From positions 1 to 42,467 of the forward strand of contig CANQTZ010000119.1 in assembly GCA_947626865.1 (NCBI GenBank): a stretch of DNA of 42,467 nucleotides, written 5' to 3'. Position 1 is the first letter of the stretch. The number at the start of each line of letters is the position of its first letter. The notes under the pieces are model-generated. The model worked only from the letters and a program-made list of their open reading frames with translations. It was not told the origin of the DNA and did no database searches. Positions 1-9,606 of this stretch are shown in pieces. Both the position numbers and the translations under genes were made by a program. Source of the stretch: an uncultured Clostridia bacterium (GTDB lineage Bacteria; Bacillota; Clostridia; TANB77; CAG-508).

Positions 1-183
1 ATTAAATTTTTATTACAAAATTGTTACAATAGTTGTAACTTTAACACTTCTCATTATTTCTTACTGAACTGTAACATTTTTTTATATTTTTTACAAATAT
101 TACTAGACATTTTATATTATTTTGTGTTATCATATAATAAGATGAAAATTTTTAATTTAATAAGTCTTAATGGAGGTTTTAAA

Positions 184-636
184 ATGAAAAAATTAAAAAT
201 AATTTCAATTACATTAATTGTAACATTAGTATTAGGATTTAATTTTTGTTTAGCAGTAGATTTAAATATGACAGATGATGATTTAACAACTAATAATTCT
301 TCTAACGAACAAGAAAATAATCAAGAAAACAATCAAGAAAATGAAGAAGGAACTCCTAACGAAAATGAATCAACTAGCGAAGAGGAAAATTTACCCGAAG
401 AAGAAAATGCCACTTCAAACGAATCTGCATTTGGCACAAACTCATCTAATACTACCGACAATACTTCAGAAGAATCCGGAGAAACATTTACGCAACCACC
501 AACTACAACAGTAAGCAACATAGATTCATCTGACTCTGGATTAGGTATTACTAATATACTTAATATTTTACTTATTGTAATTGGTATATTATTGATATTA
601 TTATCAATTGCTATATTAATTAGACTAAAAAGATAA
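184..636 (+). CDS. secreted/membrane-anchored low-complexity (N/E/S/T-rich) protein with signal peptide and C-terminal TM helix
   Basis: ORF 124..636; likely start at ATG 184 after GGAGG (MKKLKIISITLIVTLVLGFNFCLA signal peptide); NNQENNQEN repeats; C-terminal hydrophobic segment followed by RLKR. Confidence 0.75.
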   Translation: MKKLKIISITLIVTLVLGFNFCLAVDLNMTDDDLTTNNSSNEQENNQENNQENEEGTPNENESTSEEENLPEEENATSNESAFGTNSSNTTDNTSEESGETFTQPPTTTVSNIDSSDSGLGITNILNILLIVIGILLILLSIAILIRLKR

Positions 637-789
637 CATATAAAATTTTATACATATAAAAATTTTTTTGAAATTTTTGTATGTATATTTTTTTTGTTTT
701 TTTTAGATAATATTATTAGTATTTAATTTTCATATTCAATATATGAAAACTAATAAGCTTATTTAAATTTTAAATAGGAGGATAATTTT

Positions 790-1251
790 ATGTACAAAAA
801 ATTATTAATTAGTCTTATAGTACTTGCAATGGCAATTTTCTCTTTTTCCATTTGTCTAGCAAATGATGGTATGCAAGATGCTGCAGATGGTGTTAGAGAT
901 GTAGTTGATGGTGCAGAAAATGCAGTTGAAGATGCAGCTAAAGATATATCAAATACTTCTAAAGATGCAACTAGAGATATGGAACAAGGTGCAAATAATA
1001 CTGGAAATACTATGAATAATAACAATAATAATAATTCTACTGCTAAAGACACAAATAATGGTGATAATGACGGAATGATGGGTGGTAATTATACAGCTAC
1101 TAGAACAGCTACAACAGAAAATACTTTAATGGGTATGAATGCTACTGCTTGGACTTGGCTTATTTTAGGAATTGCAGCTATCGCAATTGTTGCTTTAGTT
1201 TGGTACTATTCAGCACAACTTCGTTCTGCAAATTATGATGAAAAAGACTAA
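790..1251 (+). CDS. small secreted/membrane protein with signal peptide, N-rich linker and C-terminal TM helix
   Basis: ORF with SD aggagg; signal peptide MYKKLLISLIVLAMAIFSFSICLA; TM WTWLILGIAAIAIVALVWYY. Confidence 0.75.
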   Translation: MYKKLLISLIVLAMAIFSFSICLANDGMQDAADGVRDVVDGAENAVEDAAKDISNTSKDATRDMEQGANNTGNTMNNNNNNNSTAKDTNNGDNDGMMGGNYTATRTATTENTLMGMNATAWTWLILGIAAIAIVALVWYYSAQLRSANYDEKD

Positions 1252-1267
1252 ATCAAATTATAATAAA

Positions 1268-1312
1268 AGTTGTTAGAAGATTTTTATTTTTAGCAACTTT
1301 TATTCTTTTATT
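1268..1312 (+). terminator. hairpin downstream of 790..1251
   Basis: inverted repeat aaaagttgtta ... tagcaacttttatt followed by T-rich sequence. Confidence 0.55.
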
Positions 1313-1362
1313 ATATAAAAATATATGATATAATAAAACAAATTAAAATTTGAGGTGTAAAA

Positions 1363-1819
1363 ATGAATACAAAATTAATTGCTAAAAATCCAACTGCTTA
1401 TCATAATTATATAATAGAAGATAAAATAGAAACTGGCATTGTTTTATCTGGGACTGAAATTAAATCTATTCGAATGGGCAAAGCTAATTTAAAAGATTCG
1501 TATGCTCATATCAAAAATGGTGAAGTTTTTATTTGTGGAATGCATATTAGTCCTTATGAACATGGCAACATTTTCAATAAAGACCCCTTGCGTGACCGCA
1601 AATTATTATTACATAAAAAAGAAATTAATAAATTAATTGGTTTAACTAAGCAAAAAGGCTATACCCTTGTTCCTATTAGCATTTATTTTAAAGGAAGTTT
1701 TGTAAAAGTAGAACTTCGGTATTGGTAAAGGTAAAAAACTTTATGATAAACGTCAAGATTTAGCAAAAAGGGACGCACAAAGGCAAATTCAAATTAATTT
1801 AAAAAATAGAAACATGTAA
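1363..1819 (+). CDS. smpB: SsrA-binding protein SmpB, requires a +1 frameshift at CGG (1717-1719)
   Basis: ORF 1363..1728 matches SmpB ([45 protein letters not shown]...[14 protein letters not shown]) but ends RYW*; skipping C1717 restores [33 protein letters not shown] (stop 1817-1819), the conserved SmpB C-terminus, giving 151 aa. Confidence 0.93.
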
Positions 1820-1846
1820 ATTTTTTATTTACATGTTTCTATTTTT
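1801..1846. terminator. bidirectional terminator between convergent smpB and fba
   Basis: near-perfect palindrome aaaaatagaaacatgtaaat-tttttt-atttacatgtttctattttt. Confidence 0.8.
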
Positions 1847-1847
1847 A

Positions 1848-2777
1848 CTATATTTTATTACTTGATCCAAATACATCTATCATTTTATGTTTTACAGTTT
1901 CTTTAACTAATTCTCTTGCTGGCAACAAATATTTTCTTGGGTCAAAAGCATTTGGTTCTTCTGCAAATACTTTTCTAATAGCTGCTGTCATAGCCAAACG
2001 CAAATCAGTATCTACATTAATTTTTGATACTCCAGAAATACTTGCTTCATGTAGCATTTCGTCTGGTACTCCTTTTGCACCAGGTATATCTCCACCATAT
2101 TGATTGCACATCTGTACTAATTCTGGAATAACTGTAGATGCACCATGTAACACAATTGGTGTGTTTGGTATTCTTTGTTTTATTTCTTTTAAAATATCAA
2201 ATCTTAATTTTGCTTCTCCTTTAAATTTATAAGCACCATGACTTGTACCTATTGCAATTGCTAAAGAATCGCACCCTGTCTTTTCTACAAATTCTTGTGC
2301 TTGTGCTGGATCTGTGTATCTACTATCTTCTTCTGAAACATTTACATCATCTTCAATTCCAGCTAATTTTCCAAGTTCTGCTTCTACTACTACTCCTTTA
2401 CTATGTGCATAATCTACTACTTTTTTTGTAAGTGCTACATTTTCTTCAAATTCATATTTAGAACCATCTATCATTACAGAAGTAAATCCTGAATCAATAC
2501 ACATTTTTGCTGTTTCAAAATCTGGTCCATGGTCTAAATGAATAGCCATTGGAACTTCTGGATGTTCTTCTTCAGCTGCTTTTACCATTTTCATTAAATA
2601 ATTAATTCTTGCATATTTAATAGCACTAGAAGAAGCTTGCAAAATAACTGGTGATTTACTTTCGCTTGCAGCATCTACAATTGCTTGCATAATTTCCATA
2701 TTATTTACATTGAATGCTCCTATAGCAAACCCTTCTTTCATTGATTTCTCAAACATTTCCTTTGTTGTTACTAACAT
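1848..2777 (-). CDS. fba: class II fructose-bisphosphate aldolase
   Basis: 309 aa; GAFNVNNMEIMQAIVDAA, HLDHGPDFETAKMCIDSGFTSVMIDGS, LHGASTV motifs. Confidence 0.93.
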   Translation of the reverse strand: MLVTTKEMFEKSMKEGFAIGAFNVNNMEIMQAIVDAASESKSPVILQASSSAIKYARINYLMKMVKAAEEEHPEVPMAIHLDHGPDFETAKMCIDSGFTSVMIDGSKYEFEENVALTKKVVDYAHSKGVVVEAELGKLAGIEDDVNVSEEDSRYTDPAQAQEFVEKTGCDSLAIAIGTSHGAYKFKGEAKLRFDILKEIKQRIPNTPIVLHGASTVIPELVQMCNQYGGDIPGAKGVPDEMLHEASISGVSKINVDTDLRLAMTAAIRKVFAEEPNAFDPRKYLLPARELVKETVKHKMIDVFGSSNKI

Positions 2778-2857
2778 ATTTTTTCCTCCTTTAAATTTCT
2801 ATTTTTCTTTGTTATTGTATTTCTATTTTTTTTATATGTCAAGTATAAAATAAATAT

Positions 2858-2902
2858 AAATACTCTAAATATTAAACGATTTTAATATTTAGAGTATTTT
2901 TA
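2858..2902 (-). terminator. hairpin downstream of the DUF1540-like gene
   Basis: aaatactctaaatattaaa-cgat-tttaatatttagagtattttt. Confidence 0.7.
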
Positions 2903-2906
2903 ATTC

Positions 2907-3074
2907 CTATTCTTCATCATATCTATAACTTGCACACATAGATTCGTCTGCTGTTTCTGTTTCTACATTTTCCATTGGTGCTACATGTATTGCTTCTAAC
3001 ATACATTTTTCTTTTTCTTGATTGTTATATCTACAGCTTGAAACTGTACAATTGATTTTTTGATTATCTTCCAT
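2907..3074 (-). CDS. small Cys-rich DUF1540-like protein
   Basis: Hand translation (not in ORF track): MEDNQKINCTVSSCRYNNQEKEKCMLEAIHVAPMENVETETADESMCASYRYDEE*. Confidence 0.65.
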   Translation of the reverse strand: MEDNQKINCTVSSCRYNNQEKEKCMLEAIHVAPMENVETETADESMCASYRYDEE

Positions 3075-3266
3075 CTTTAAAAATCATTCCTTTCTTGCTC
3101 GTCTTGAAAACATAGCTCTTTCTTTATATATTTAGTATGTTTAATTTTTAAAAAAATATTCATAAATTTTCAAAAAACTATTGTCAAAATTATGTAAATA
3201 TGTTATAATTTTTTCGTTAACCGTTGAAATTTCACAAAGAGTCCTAATGGACAAGGAGGTAACATC

Positions 3267-3476
3267 GTGAAGAAAATGTTGGAACAATGGAAACAGGAAA
3301 AACAGCGAATTAGTCTGGATCATGTCAACAATGCGTTTTCCTCTTTTGGATACATTATTGATTATGATGATTTTGGCATCATTCTTGCAGAAAATCGGAA
3401 TAATGTTACAGTATACCTGTGGCACAATATAAAATCGATACGTCCAATCCCTGATACTAAGATGCCTGAATTCTAA
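3267..3476 (+). CDS. small Hfq/Sm-like protein (tentative)
   Basis: GTG start with SD aaggaggt; GYIIDYDDFGIILAENRNNVTVYLWHNIKSIRP resembles an Sm1/Sm2 fold; followed by a strong terminator. Confidence 0.55.
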   Translation: MKKMLEQWKQEKQRISLDHVNNAFSSFGYIIDYDDFGIILAENRNNVTVYLWHNIKSIRPIPDTKMPEF

Positions 3477-3504
3477 TTAAGAGAAAATTGTTGTTCACTT
3501 CACG

Positions 3505-3541
3505 TGCCCCCACTTTTTACTAGTAAAAAGTGGGGGCATTT
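3505..3541. terminator. strong GC-rich terminator hairpin
   Basis: tgcccccactttttac-tagtaaaaagtgggggca followed by ttt. Confidence 0.85.
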
Positions 3542-3557
3542 CATATAATCTCTTTTA

Positions 3558-4613
3558 TCATTCCTTTATTTTTCCTCCACCAATTACAATATCCCCTTCA
3601 TAAAATACTGCTGACTGTCCTGGGGTTATTGCCCTTTGTGGTTCTGAAAGTACTACTTTAATATTATTTTCTTCTTGCATTATAATTGCTTTAGCACTTT
3701 TAGCAGAATATCTTGTTTTTACTTCTACTTCCATTTTGCCTTGTATTTTATCCACTAACAAAAGATTAACATCTTCTACTAAAAATTCTTTTTTATATAA
3801 TTCTTTTTCTTCTCCTACAATTAACTCATTTTTTTGCTTATTAAAACCTATTACAAATAATGGTGAGTGGTAAGATATACCTAGCCCTCTTCTTTGCCCT
3901 ATTGTATACTTATATAACCCTTGATGTCTGCCTAAAACTTCTCCTTGACTTGTTACAATATTGCCTTGTTTTGGTTTTAAATCAGAATTATTTTCTAAAA
4001 ATTGTTTGTAATCTCCTGAAGGGACAAAACAAATATCTTCACTATCTGGCTTGCTTGCAACTTTTAAGTCATTTTCTTTGGCAAGCATCCTTACTTCTTC
4101 CTTTGATGAAAATTCCCCTAAAGGAAATAATATTTTACCCAACAAACATTTGGGAAGGTTGTATAACACATAACTTTGATCTTTAGAAACATTATTGGAT
4201 TTTTTTAATACATAACTTTGATGTTCCTTTGAATACTCCATTTTAGCATAATGCCCAGTTGCAATATATTCACATCCAAGTTCTTTTGCCTTTTCATACA
4301 TAGCACCAAACTTAATATATTTATTACACTCTATACAAGGATTTGGCGTTCTTTGGTTTGAATATTCCTCAATAAAATTATCAATTACTTTGCATTTAAA
4401 TTCATCTTTTAAATTATATGTAATGTGTGGTATTCCAATTGAATTACAAACATTTTTTGCATCTAAATAAGTATCTATGTTACAGCAACTGCTCCCTGCA
4501 AACAATTCTAAAGTTATACCAATTACATCATATCCCTTTTTCTTTAATAGCAATGCCGAAACAGAACTGTCCACTCCACCACTCATTCCCAATAATACTT
4601 TTTTATTTTCCAA
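3558..4613 (-). CDS. mnmA: tRNA-specific 2-thiouridylase MnmA
   Basis: GMSGGVDSSVSALLLKKKGYDVIGITLE; TPNPCIECNKYIKFG; ATGHYAK; SQDQSY-type KDQSYVLYNL; start likely TTG at 4613 after AAAGGAG. Confidence 0.93.
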   Translation of the reverse strand: MENKKVLLGMSGGVDSSVSALLLKKKGYDVIGITLELFAGSSCCNIDTYLDAKNVCNSIGIPHITYNLKDEFKCKVIDNFIEEYSNQRTPNPCIECNKYIKFGAMYEKAKELGCEYIATGHYAKMEYSKEHQSYVLKKSNNVSKDQSYVLYNLPKCLLGKILFPLGEFSSKEEVRMLAKENDLKVASKPDSEDICFVPSGDYKQFLENNSDLKPKQGNIVTSQGEVLGRHQGLYKYTIGQRRGLGISYHSPLFVIGFNKQKNELIVGEEKELYKKEFLVEDVNLLLVDKIQGKMEVEVKTRYSAKSAKAIIMQEENNIKVVLSEPQRAITPGQSAVFYEGDIVIGGGKIKE

Positions 4614-4627
4614 ATTAATTTCTCCTT

Positions 4628-5056
4628 TTATGCTTCCATTTGTTTTATTAAATCCTCCATAGTATGCCATGCAAGCAAAGCACATTTAACTCTTGCTGGC
4701 ATATTTGATACATTCTTAAATGCTATTGCATCTTCTAATTTTTTTAATTCGTCTTCATCTGTTATTTCTCTTTTTATCATATCAATAAATGTTTTTATAA
4801 TTTCTTTTGCCTCTTTAATATTTTTACCTCTTAGCACATCAATCATAACAGATGTTGAACTTTGAGAAATAGCACAGCCATATCCACTAAAAGCCATATC
4901 TTGAATGATATCTCCATCTAGCTTAACCTCAATTGTAATATCATCCCCACAATTTGGATTATGCCCTTTTTGGCAAAAATCACATGTATCTAATTTCTTT
5001 TTATTATAAGAATTCATACCATGTTCCATTATAATTTCATCATATACATCATCCAT
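4628..5056 (-). CDS. sufU: SufU/NifU-like Fe-S scaffold protein
   Basis: 142 aa; NPNCGDDITIEVKLDGDIIQDMAFSGYGCAISQSSTSVMIDVLRGK. Confidence 0.92.
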   Translation of the reverse strand: MDDVYDEIIMEHGMNSYNKKKLDTCDFCQKGHNPNCGDDITIEVKLDGDIIQDMAFSGYGCAISQSSTSVMIDVLRGKNIKEAKEIIKTFIDMIKREITDEDELKKLEDAIAFKNVSNMPARVKCALLAWHTMEDLIKQMEA

Positions 5057-5073
5057 GTTTTTCCCTCTCTAAC

Positions 5074-6294
5074 CTAGCTTATATATTTCTTAAACATATT
5101 ATATGTGTTTTTCAATGCTTCTACCAATTTATCTACATCTTGTTTTGTATTATATATTGAAAAACTAGCTCGACAAGTAGAATCTAGTCCCATAAATCTT
5201 AGCAAAGGTTGAGCACAATGGTTTCCAGATCTCACACACACACCATACCTATCTAAAATACTTGCTACATCATGTGGATGAACTCCTTTTATGTTAAAAG
5301 ATATTACAGCAGAATGATTCTTTTCATTTGGTGTCATATACAATTCTAAAAAATCTAACTTAGACAATTCTTGTCTTGCATAACCAACTACTTCTTTTTC
5401 TATCTTTTCTATATTATCATAGCCAATTTTTTCTATATAATCCATTGCAGCACCAAGTCCTATAACACCACCTACATTTTGTGTTCCTGCCTCAAATTTA
5501 TTCGGTAATGGTGCAAAAGTAGTTTCTTGTTCATACACATATTCTATCATATCTCCGCCCATAATAAATGGGTTCATTTTATTTAAAATTTCCTTTTTTC
5601 CATATAATACTCCTATTCCAAGAGGTCCAAACATCTTATGACCAGAAAACACAAGAAAATCTGCATCTAATTCTTGCACATCTATTTTCATATGAGGAAT
5701 ACTTTGTGCTGCATCTACAATTACTATTGCACCTTTTTTATGGGCATATTTTATAATTTCTTTTACATTGTTAATTGTTCCTAAAACATTTGATACATGA
5801 GTTATTGAAACAATTTTTGTTTTATTTGTTATTTTTGTTTCAATATCTTCTTTTGACAACTCATAATCATCATTTATATACATATAATTTAATTTACTAT
5901 CTGTCTTTTTTGTGACATATTGCCATGGTACTAAGTTAGAGTGATGCTCCATTATAGAAAGTACTACTTCATCGCCCTTTTTTAAATTGTCCATTCCATA
6001 AGAATAGGCAATCAAATTTAGGCTTTCACTTGCATTTTTTGAAAATATAATTTCCTCTGAATATCTGCTATTAATAAATTTTGCTATTCTTTTTCTTGTA
6101 TTCTCATATTCTTGTGTTGCTGTAACACTTAATGAATAAGCTCCTCGATGAGGATTAGCATTATTTTTGTTATAATACTCTTCCATTTTATCCAACACAT
6201 ATTTTGGTTTTTGAGAAGTTGCACCACTATCTAAATATACCATTTCACTATTTGCTAAGATTGGAAAATCTTTTTTTATTTCTTCTACGTTCAT
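5074..6294 (-). CDS. sufS: cysteine desulfurase SufS
   Basis: 406 aa; YLDSGATSQKP, VDAAQSIPHMKIDVQELDADFLVFSGHKMFGPLGIGVLYGK, RSGNHCAQPLL. Confidence 0.95.
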   Translation of the reverse strand: MNVEEIKKDFPILANSEMVYLDSGATSQKPKYVLDKMEEYYNKNNANPHRGAYSLSVTATQEYENTRKRIAKFINSRYSEEIIFSKNASESLNLIAYSYGMDNLKKGDEVVLSIMEHHSNLVPWQYVTKKTDSKLNYMYINDDYELSKEDIETKITNKTKIVSITHVSNVLGTINNVKEIIKYAHKKGAIVIVDAAQSIPHMKIDVQELDADFLVFSGHKMFGPLGIGVLYGKKEILNKMNPFIMGGDMIEYVYEQETTFAPLPNKFEAGTQNVGGVIGLGAAMDYIEKIGYDNIEKIEKEVVGYARQELSKLDFLELYMTPNEKNHSAVISFNIKGVHPHDVASILDRYGVCVRSGNHCAQPLLRFMGLDSTCRASFSIYNTKQDVDKLVEALKNTYNMFKKYIS

Positions 6295-6310
6295 TTAAAA
6301 ATCCTTTCCT

Positions 6311-7351
6311 TTAATCTAGTCTATTATCAATTTCGTCTAATACAGCTTGTTTTACTTCTTCATCTTTTATTCTTTCAATTATTTTATTAAAATTAGATTT
6401 TACAATTAATTTTACAGCTTCTTTATAATTTAATCCTCTACTCATAATATAAAATAATGATTTTGAATCTACCTTTCCAGAAGCAGTTGAATGATTACCT
6501 TCTACCTCATCTTCTGTGCATAAAAGCATTGGAAGTGCTATTGATTTTGCCTTGTCTGAAAGCAATAAACAAAATTCATTTTCATTACCTTTTGCTTTTT
6601 TACAACCTTTTTTAAAGTCTATTGTTCCTTTAAAGTTCTTTTTACATTCTCCATTTAGTACTCCTTGTACATCTATATCAACAACTGATTTTTTCCCTCT
6701 TAACTCTGCAATATAATTTAAATCTTTTACTTGGTTATCTTTTCCTAAATAAATTGTTTTTAAGTCATTTTGCGCATTTTCTCCTAAAATATTCGCATAA
6801 TAATTTGTTATACTGTCTTTTCCACCTAAATCAATTATTGTGTAATTTATTTTAGAATTTGCATATAATTCATTTTCAATCGCTTCAAAATTTTCTGATT
6901 GATTATTTAATAAATTTATAATAACAATATTTAATTTACAATTTTCTTTTGCAATTGCTCTTATCATTCCATTATGAAAACATCTTTTAGTAGTATTTGA
7001 TTTATATTCTATTATTATACTTGCATCTTTATTGCCTACAATTTCTATCTCATTGATTAAAGATAAATTTTCATCATCAAAATTATAAATTATTTTTATA
7101 TTTTCTTTTTCTGTCTCAATTTTTATTTTATGATTAGCATTTTCAAAAACATTTTTTTCTAAAACCTGTCCATTTCCATAAGTAAAATTATGATTTTGCA
7201 TATCATTTTCAATAACACTTTTTTGTTTTATAATTTCTATATTTTTAAACTCTTTTGAATTTTCAGGGATTTTTACATCTGTCAATTTTATATTATTAAT
7301 TTCAAAATTTCTGCATGTTCTAACAGGTGTTTCATTTACTTTTAATTCCAT
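6311..7351 (-). CDS. sufD: SufD-type Fe-S cluster assembly protein
   Basis: GTIDFKKGCKKAKGNENEFCLLLSDKAKSIALPMLLCTEDEVEGNHSTASGKVDSKSLFYIMSRGLNYKEA; position between sufB and sufS. Confidence 0.9.
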   Translation of the reverse strand: MELKVNETPVRTCRNFEINNIKLTDVKIPENSKEFKNIEIIKQKSVIENDMQNHNFTYGNGQVLEKNVFENANHKIKIETEKENIKIIYNFDDENLSLINEIEIVGNKDASIIIEYKSNTTKRCFHNGMIRAIAKENCKLNIVIINLLNNQSENFEAIENELYANSKINYTIIDLGGKDSITNYYANILGENAQNDLKTIYLGKDNQVKDLNYIAELRGKKSVVDIDVQGVLNGECKKNFKGTIDFKKGCKKAKGNENEFCLLLSDKAKSIALPMLLCTEDEVEGNHSTASGKVDSKSLFYIMSRGLNYKEAVKLIVKSNFNKIIERIKDEEVKQAVLDEIDNRLD

Positions 7352-8748
7352 TATCCAATGCTCCCTTCTAATTCTAAATTGATTAAATTATTCATTTCTA
7401 CTGCATATTCTACTGGTAATTCCTTTGAAATAGGATAAGCAAAGCCTCTTACAATCATGGCTTTTGCATCTTCTTCTGATAAACCTCTAGACATCAAATA
7501 AAATATTTCTTTATCACTTATTTTTCCAATTTTAGCTTCATGTGAAAAGGTAACTTCATCTGTTCTTATATCATTTACTGGAATTGTGTCTGACCTAGAA
7601 ATATCATCTAACATCAAAGATTCACAAGATACACTTGCTTTTGAATTTTTGGCTTTTTCATCAATTCTAACTAATGCTCTATATGTGCATGCACCACCAT
7701 CTTTAGAAATTGATTTTGAATTTACAACAGATGATGTATTTTTTGCATTATGAATTACTTTAAAACCTGTGTCTAAGTTTTGACCTTTTCCTGCAAAGGT
7801 AATTCCTGTGTATTCTGTTTTTGCTCCTTCTCCATTTAAAATACTCATTGGATAAAGCATAGATACTTTGGAACCAAAAGAACCTGTTACCCAATCTATT
7901 TGCGCATTTTTTCCTACTAATGCCTTTTTTGTATTTAAGTTCATCATATTTTTAGACCAATTTTCTATGGTTGAATATCTAAGATAAGCTCCATCTTTTA
8001 CATATAATTCTACACATCCAGCATGCAGATTTACTTTATTGTATTTTGGTGCACTACACCCTTCTATGAAATGAAGGCTAGCTCCTTCGTCTACAATAAT
8101 TAAAGTATGTTCAAATTGTCCTGATTCTGGTGAGTTTAGCCTAAAATAAGATTGCAATGGTATGTCTAATTTTACACCTTTTGGTACATACACAAAAGAA
8201 CCTCCAGACCAAACTGCAGCATGTAGAGCAACAAATTTATGGTCAGTGATAGGAACACATTTCATAAAATGTTGTTTTACAATTTCAGGATATTTATTTA
8301 CCGCTGTTTCCATGTCTGTATAAATTACGCCTTGTTTTAAGAGGTCTTCTTTAATACTATGATATACTACTTCTGAATCATATTGTGCTCCAACACCTGC
8401 TAAAGACTTTTTTTCCGCTTCTGGTATTCCTAATTTATCAAATGTATTTTTGATGTCTTCTGGAACTTCTTCCCAGCTTGAGTTTAATTTAGTTTTAGGT
8501 TTTACGTAAGTTGCAATATTATCCATTTTAAGTTCTGATAAATCTGGTCCCCATGTAGGAAGTTCTAGTTTTTCATAAGTTTCCAATGCCTTTAGTCTAA
8601 GTTCCCTCATCCAATCTGGGTCATTTTTTTGCTTAGAAATTTCTTCTACAATTTCTTTGCTCAAACCTTTTTGCATTTTAAAGTCATAATTGTCTTCATT
8701 TTTTATATCATAGATATTTCTATTTATATCTTCTACTTTAGTTTTCAT
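7351..8748 (-). CDS. sufB: SufB Fe-S cluster assembly protein
   Basis: 465 aa; GGSFVYVPKGVKLDIPLQSYFRLNSPESGQFEHTLIIVDEGASLHFIEGCSAP. Confidence 0.96.
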   Translation of the reverse strand: MKTKVEDINRNIYDIKNEDNYDFKMQKGLSKEIVEEISKQKNDPDWMRELRLKALETYEKLELPTWGPDLSELKMDNIATYVKPKTKLNSSWEEVPEDIKNTFDKLGIPEAEKKSLAGVGAQYDSEVVYHSIKEDLLKQGVIYTDMETAVNKYPEIVKQHFMKCVPITDHKFVALHAAVWSGGSFVYVPKGVKLDIPLQSYFRLNSPESGQFEHTLIIVDEGASLHFIEGCSAPKYNKVNLHAGCVELYVKDGAYLRYSTIENWSKNMMNLNTKKALVGKNAQIDWVTGSFGSKVSMLYPMSILNGEGAKTEYTGITFAGKGQNLDTGFKVIHNAKNTSSVVNSKSISKDGGACTYRALVRIDEKAKNSKASVSCESLMLDDISRSDTIPVNDIRTDEVTFSHEAKIGKISDKEIFYLMSRGLSEEDAKAMIVRGFAYPISKELPVEYAVEMNNLINLELEGSIG

Positions 8749-8750
8749 TT

Positions 8751-9509
8751 CTATTTACTTGCCTCCTTGTATTTTGCAAATCCATCTCTTTCAATTTCTT
8801 TTACAAGTTCGGCTGTTCCTGTTTTTACTATTTTTCCATTAATTAATACATGTACAAAATCAACTTTTAATTCACTTAAAATCTTCATATTATGCGTAAT
8901 AATAAGAACAGCATTTTCGTTTGATTTATACATATTAATTCCCTTTGATACTGTTCTTATACTATCTATATCTAATCCTGAATCAGTTTCATCTAAAATA
9001 GCAAGTTTTGGATTTAATACAAGCATTTGTAATATTTCATTTTTCTTTTTTTCGCCTCCAGAAAATCCAACATTTAAATTTCTATCAATTAATTTTGCAT
9101 TCATATTTAATTCTTCTATATAGTTTGATACCATATTTTTTAACTCAAATATTTTGATTGGTTTGCCATCCATCTTATTTTTAGCTACTTTTAAAAAGTT
9201 CATGGTAGAAATTCCTGGTATTTCTTCTGGTGATTGGAATGACATAAATACACCTTTTTTTGCAATTTGGTCAGTTGATAAACTATTGATATTTTCTCCT
9301 TCTAATTCAACTGTTCCTTTTATTTTAGTATATTCTGGATTGTTTAATATAACATTTGCTAATGTTGATTTCCCAGCACCATTTGGACCCATAATTACAT
9401 GAATTTCTCCTTTATTTATAGTTAAATTTAGTCCCTTTAAAATTTCTTTTTCCTCAGCATTAACGTATAAATCTTTTATTTGCAATAATGTTTTCATTTT
9501 AAAATTCAT
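8751..9509 (-). CDS. sufC: SufC Fe-S assembly ATPase
   Basis: ABC ATPase: MGPNGAGKSTLANVILNNPEY; SGGEKKKNEILQMLVLNPKLAILDETDSGLDID. Confidence 0.95.
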   Translation of the reverse strand: MNFKMKTLLQIKDLYVNAEEKEILKGLNLTINKGEIHVIMGPNGAGKSTLANVILNNPEYTKIKGTVELEGENINSLSTDQIAKKGVFMSFQSPEEIPGISTMNFLKVAKNKMDGKPIKIFELKNMVSNYIEELNMNAKLIDRNLNVGFSGGEKKKNEILQMLVLNPKLAILDETDSGLDIDSIRTVSKGINMYKSNENAVLIITHNMKILSELKVDFVHVLINGKIVKTGTAELVKEIERDGFAKYKEASK

Positions 9510-9606
9510 TCCTTTCTAACAAGAAAAATGTATTTATAAACTAGTAAAAATTATACCATTTAATTCCTAGTAAGTCAATAGGAATTAAGATCTCTTTTTT
9601 CAAACA

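Noticed and set aside
1363-1728. smpB as a simple pseudogene or sequencing error
   Set aside because: Cannot be excluded from one sequence, but the same displacement at the same codon in two other genes, with Gly restored each time, makes an isolated error unlikely. Kept as the main alternative.
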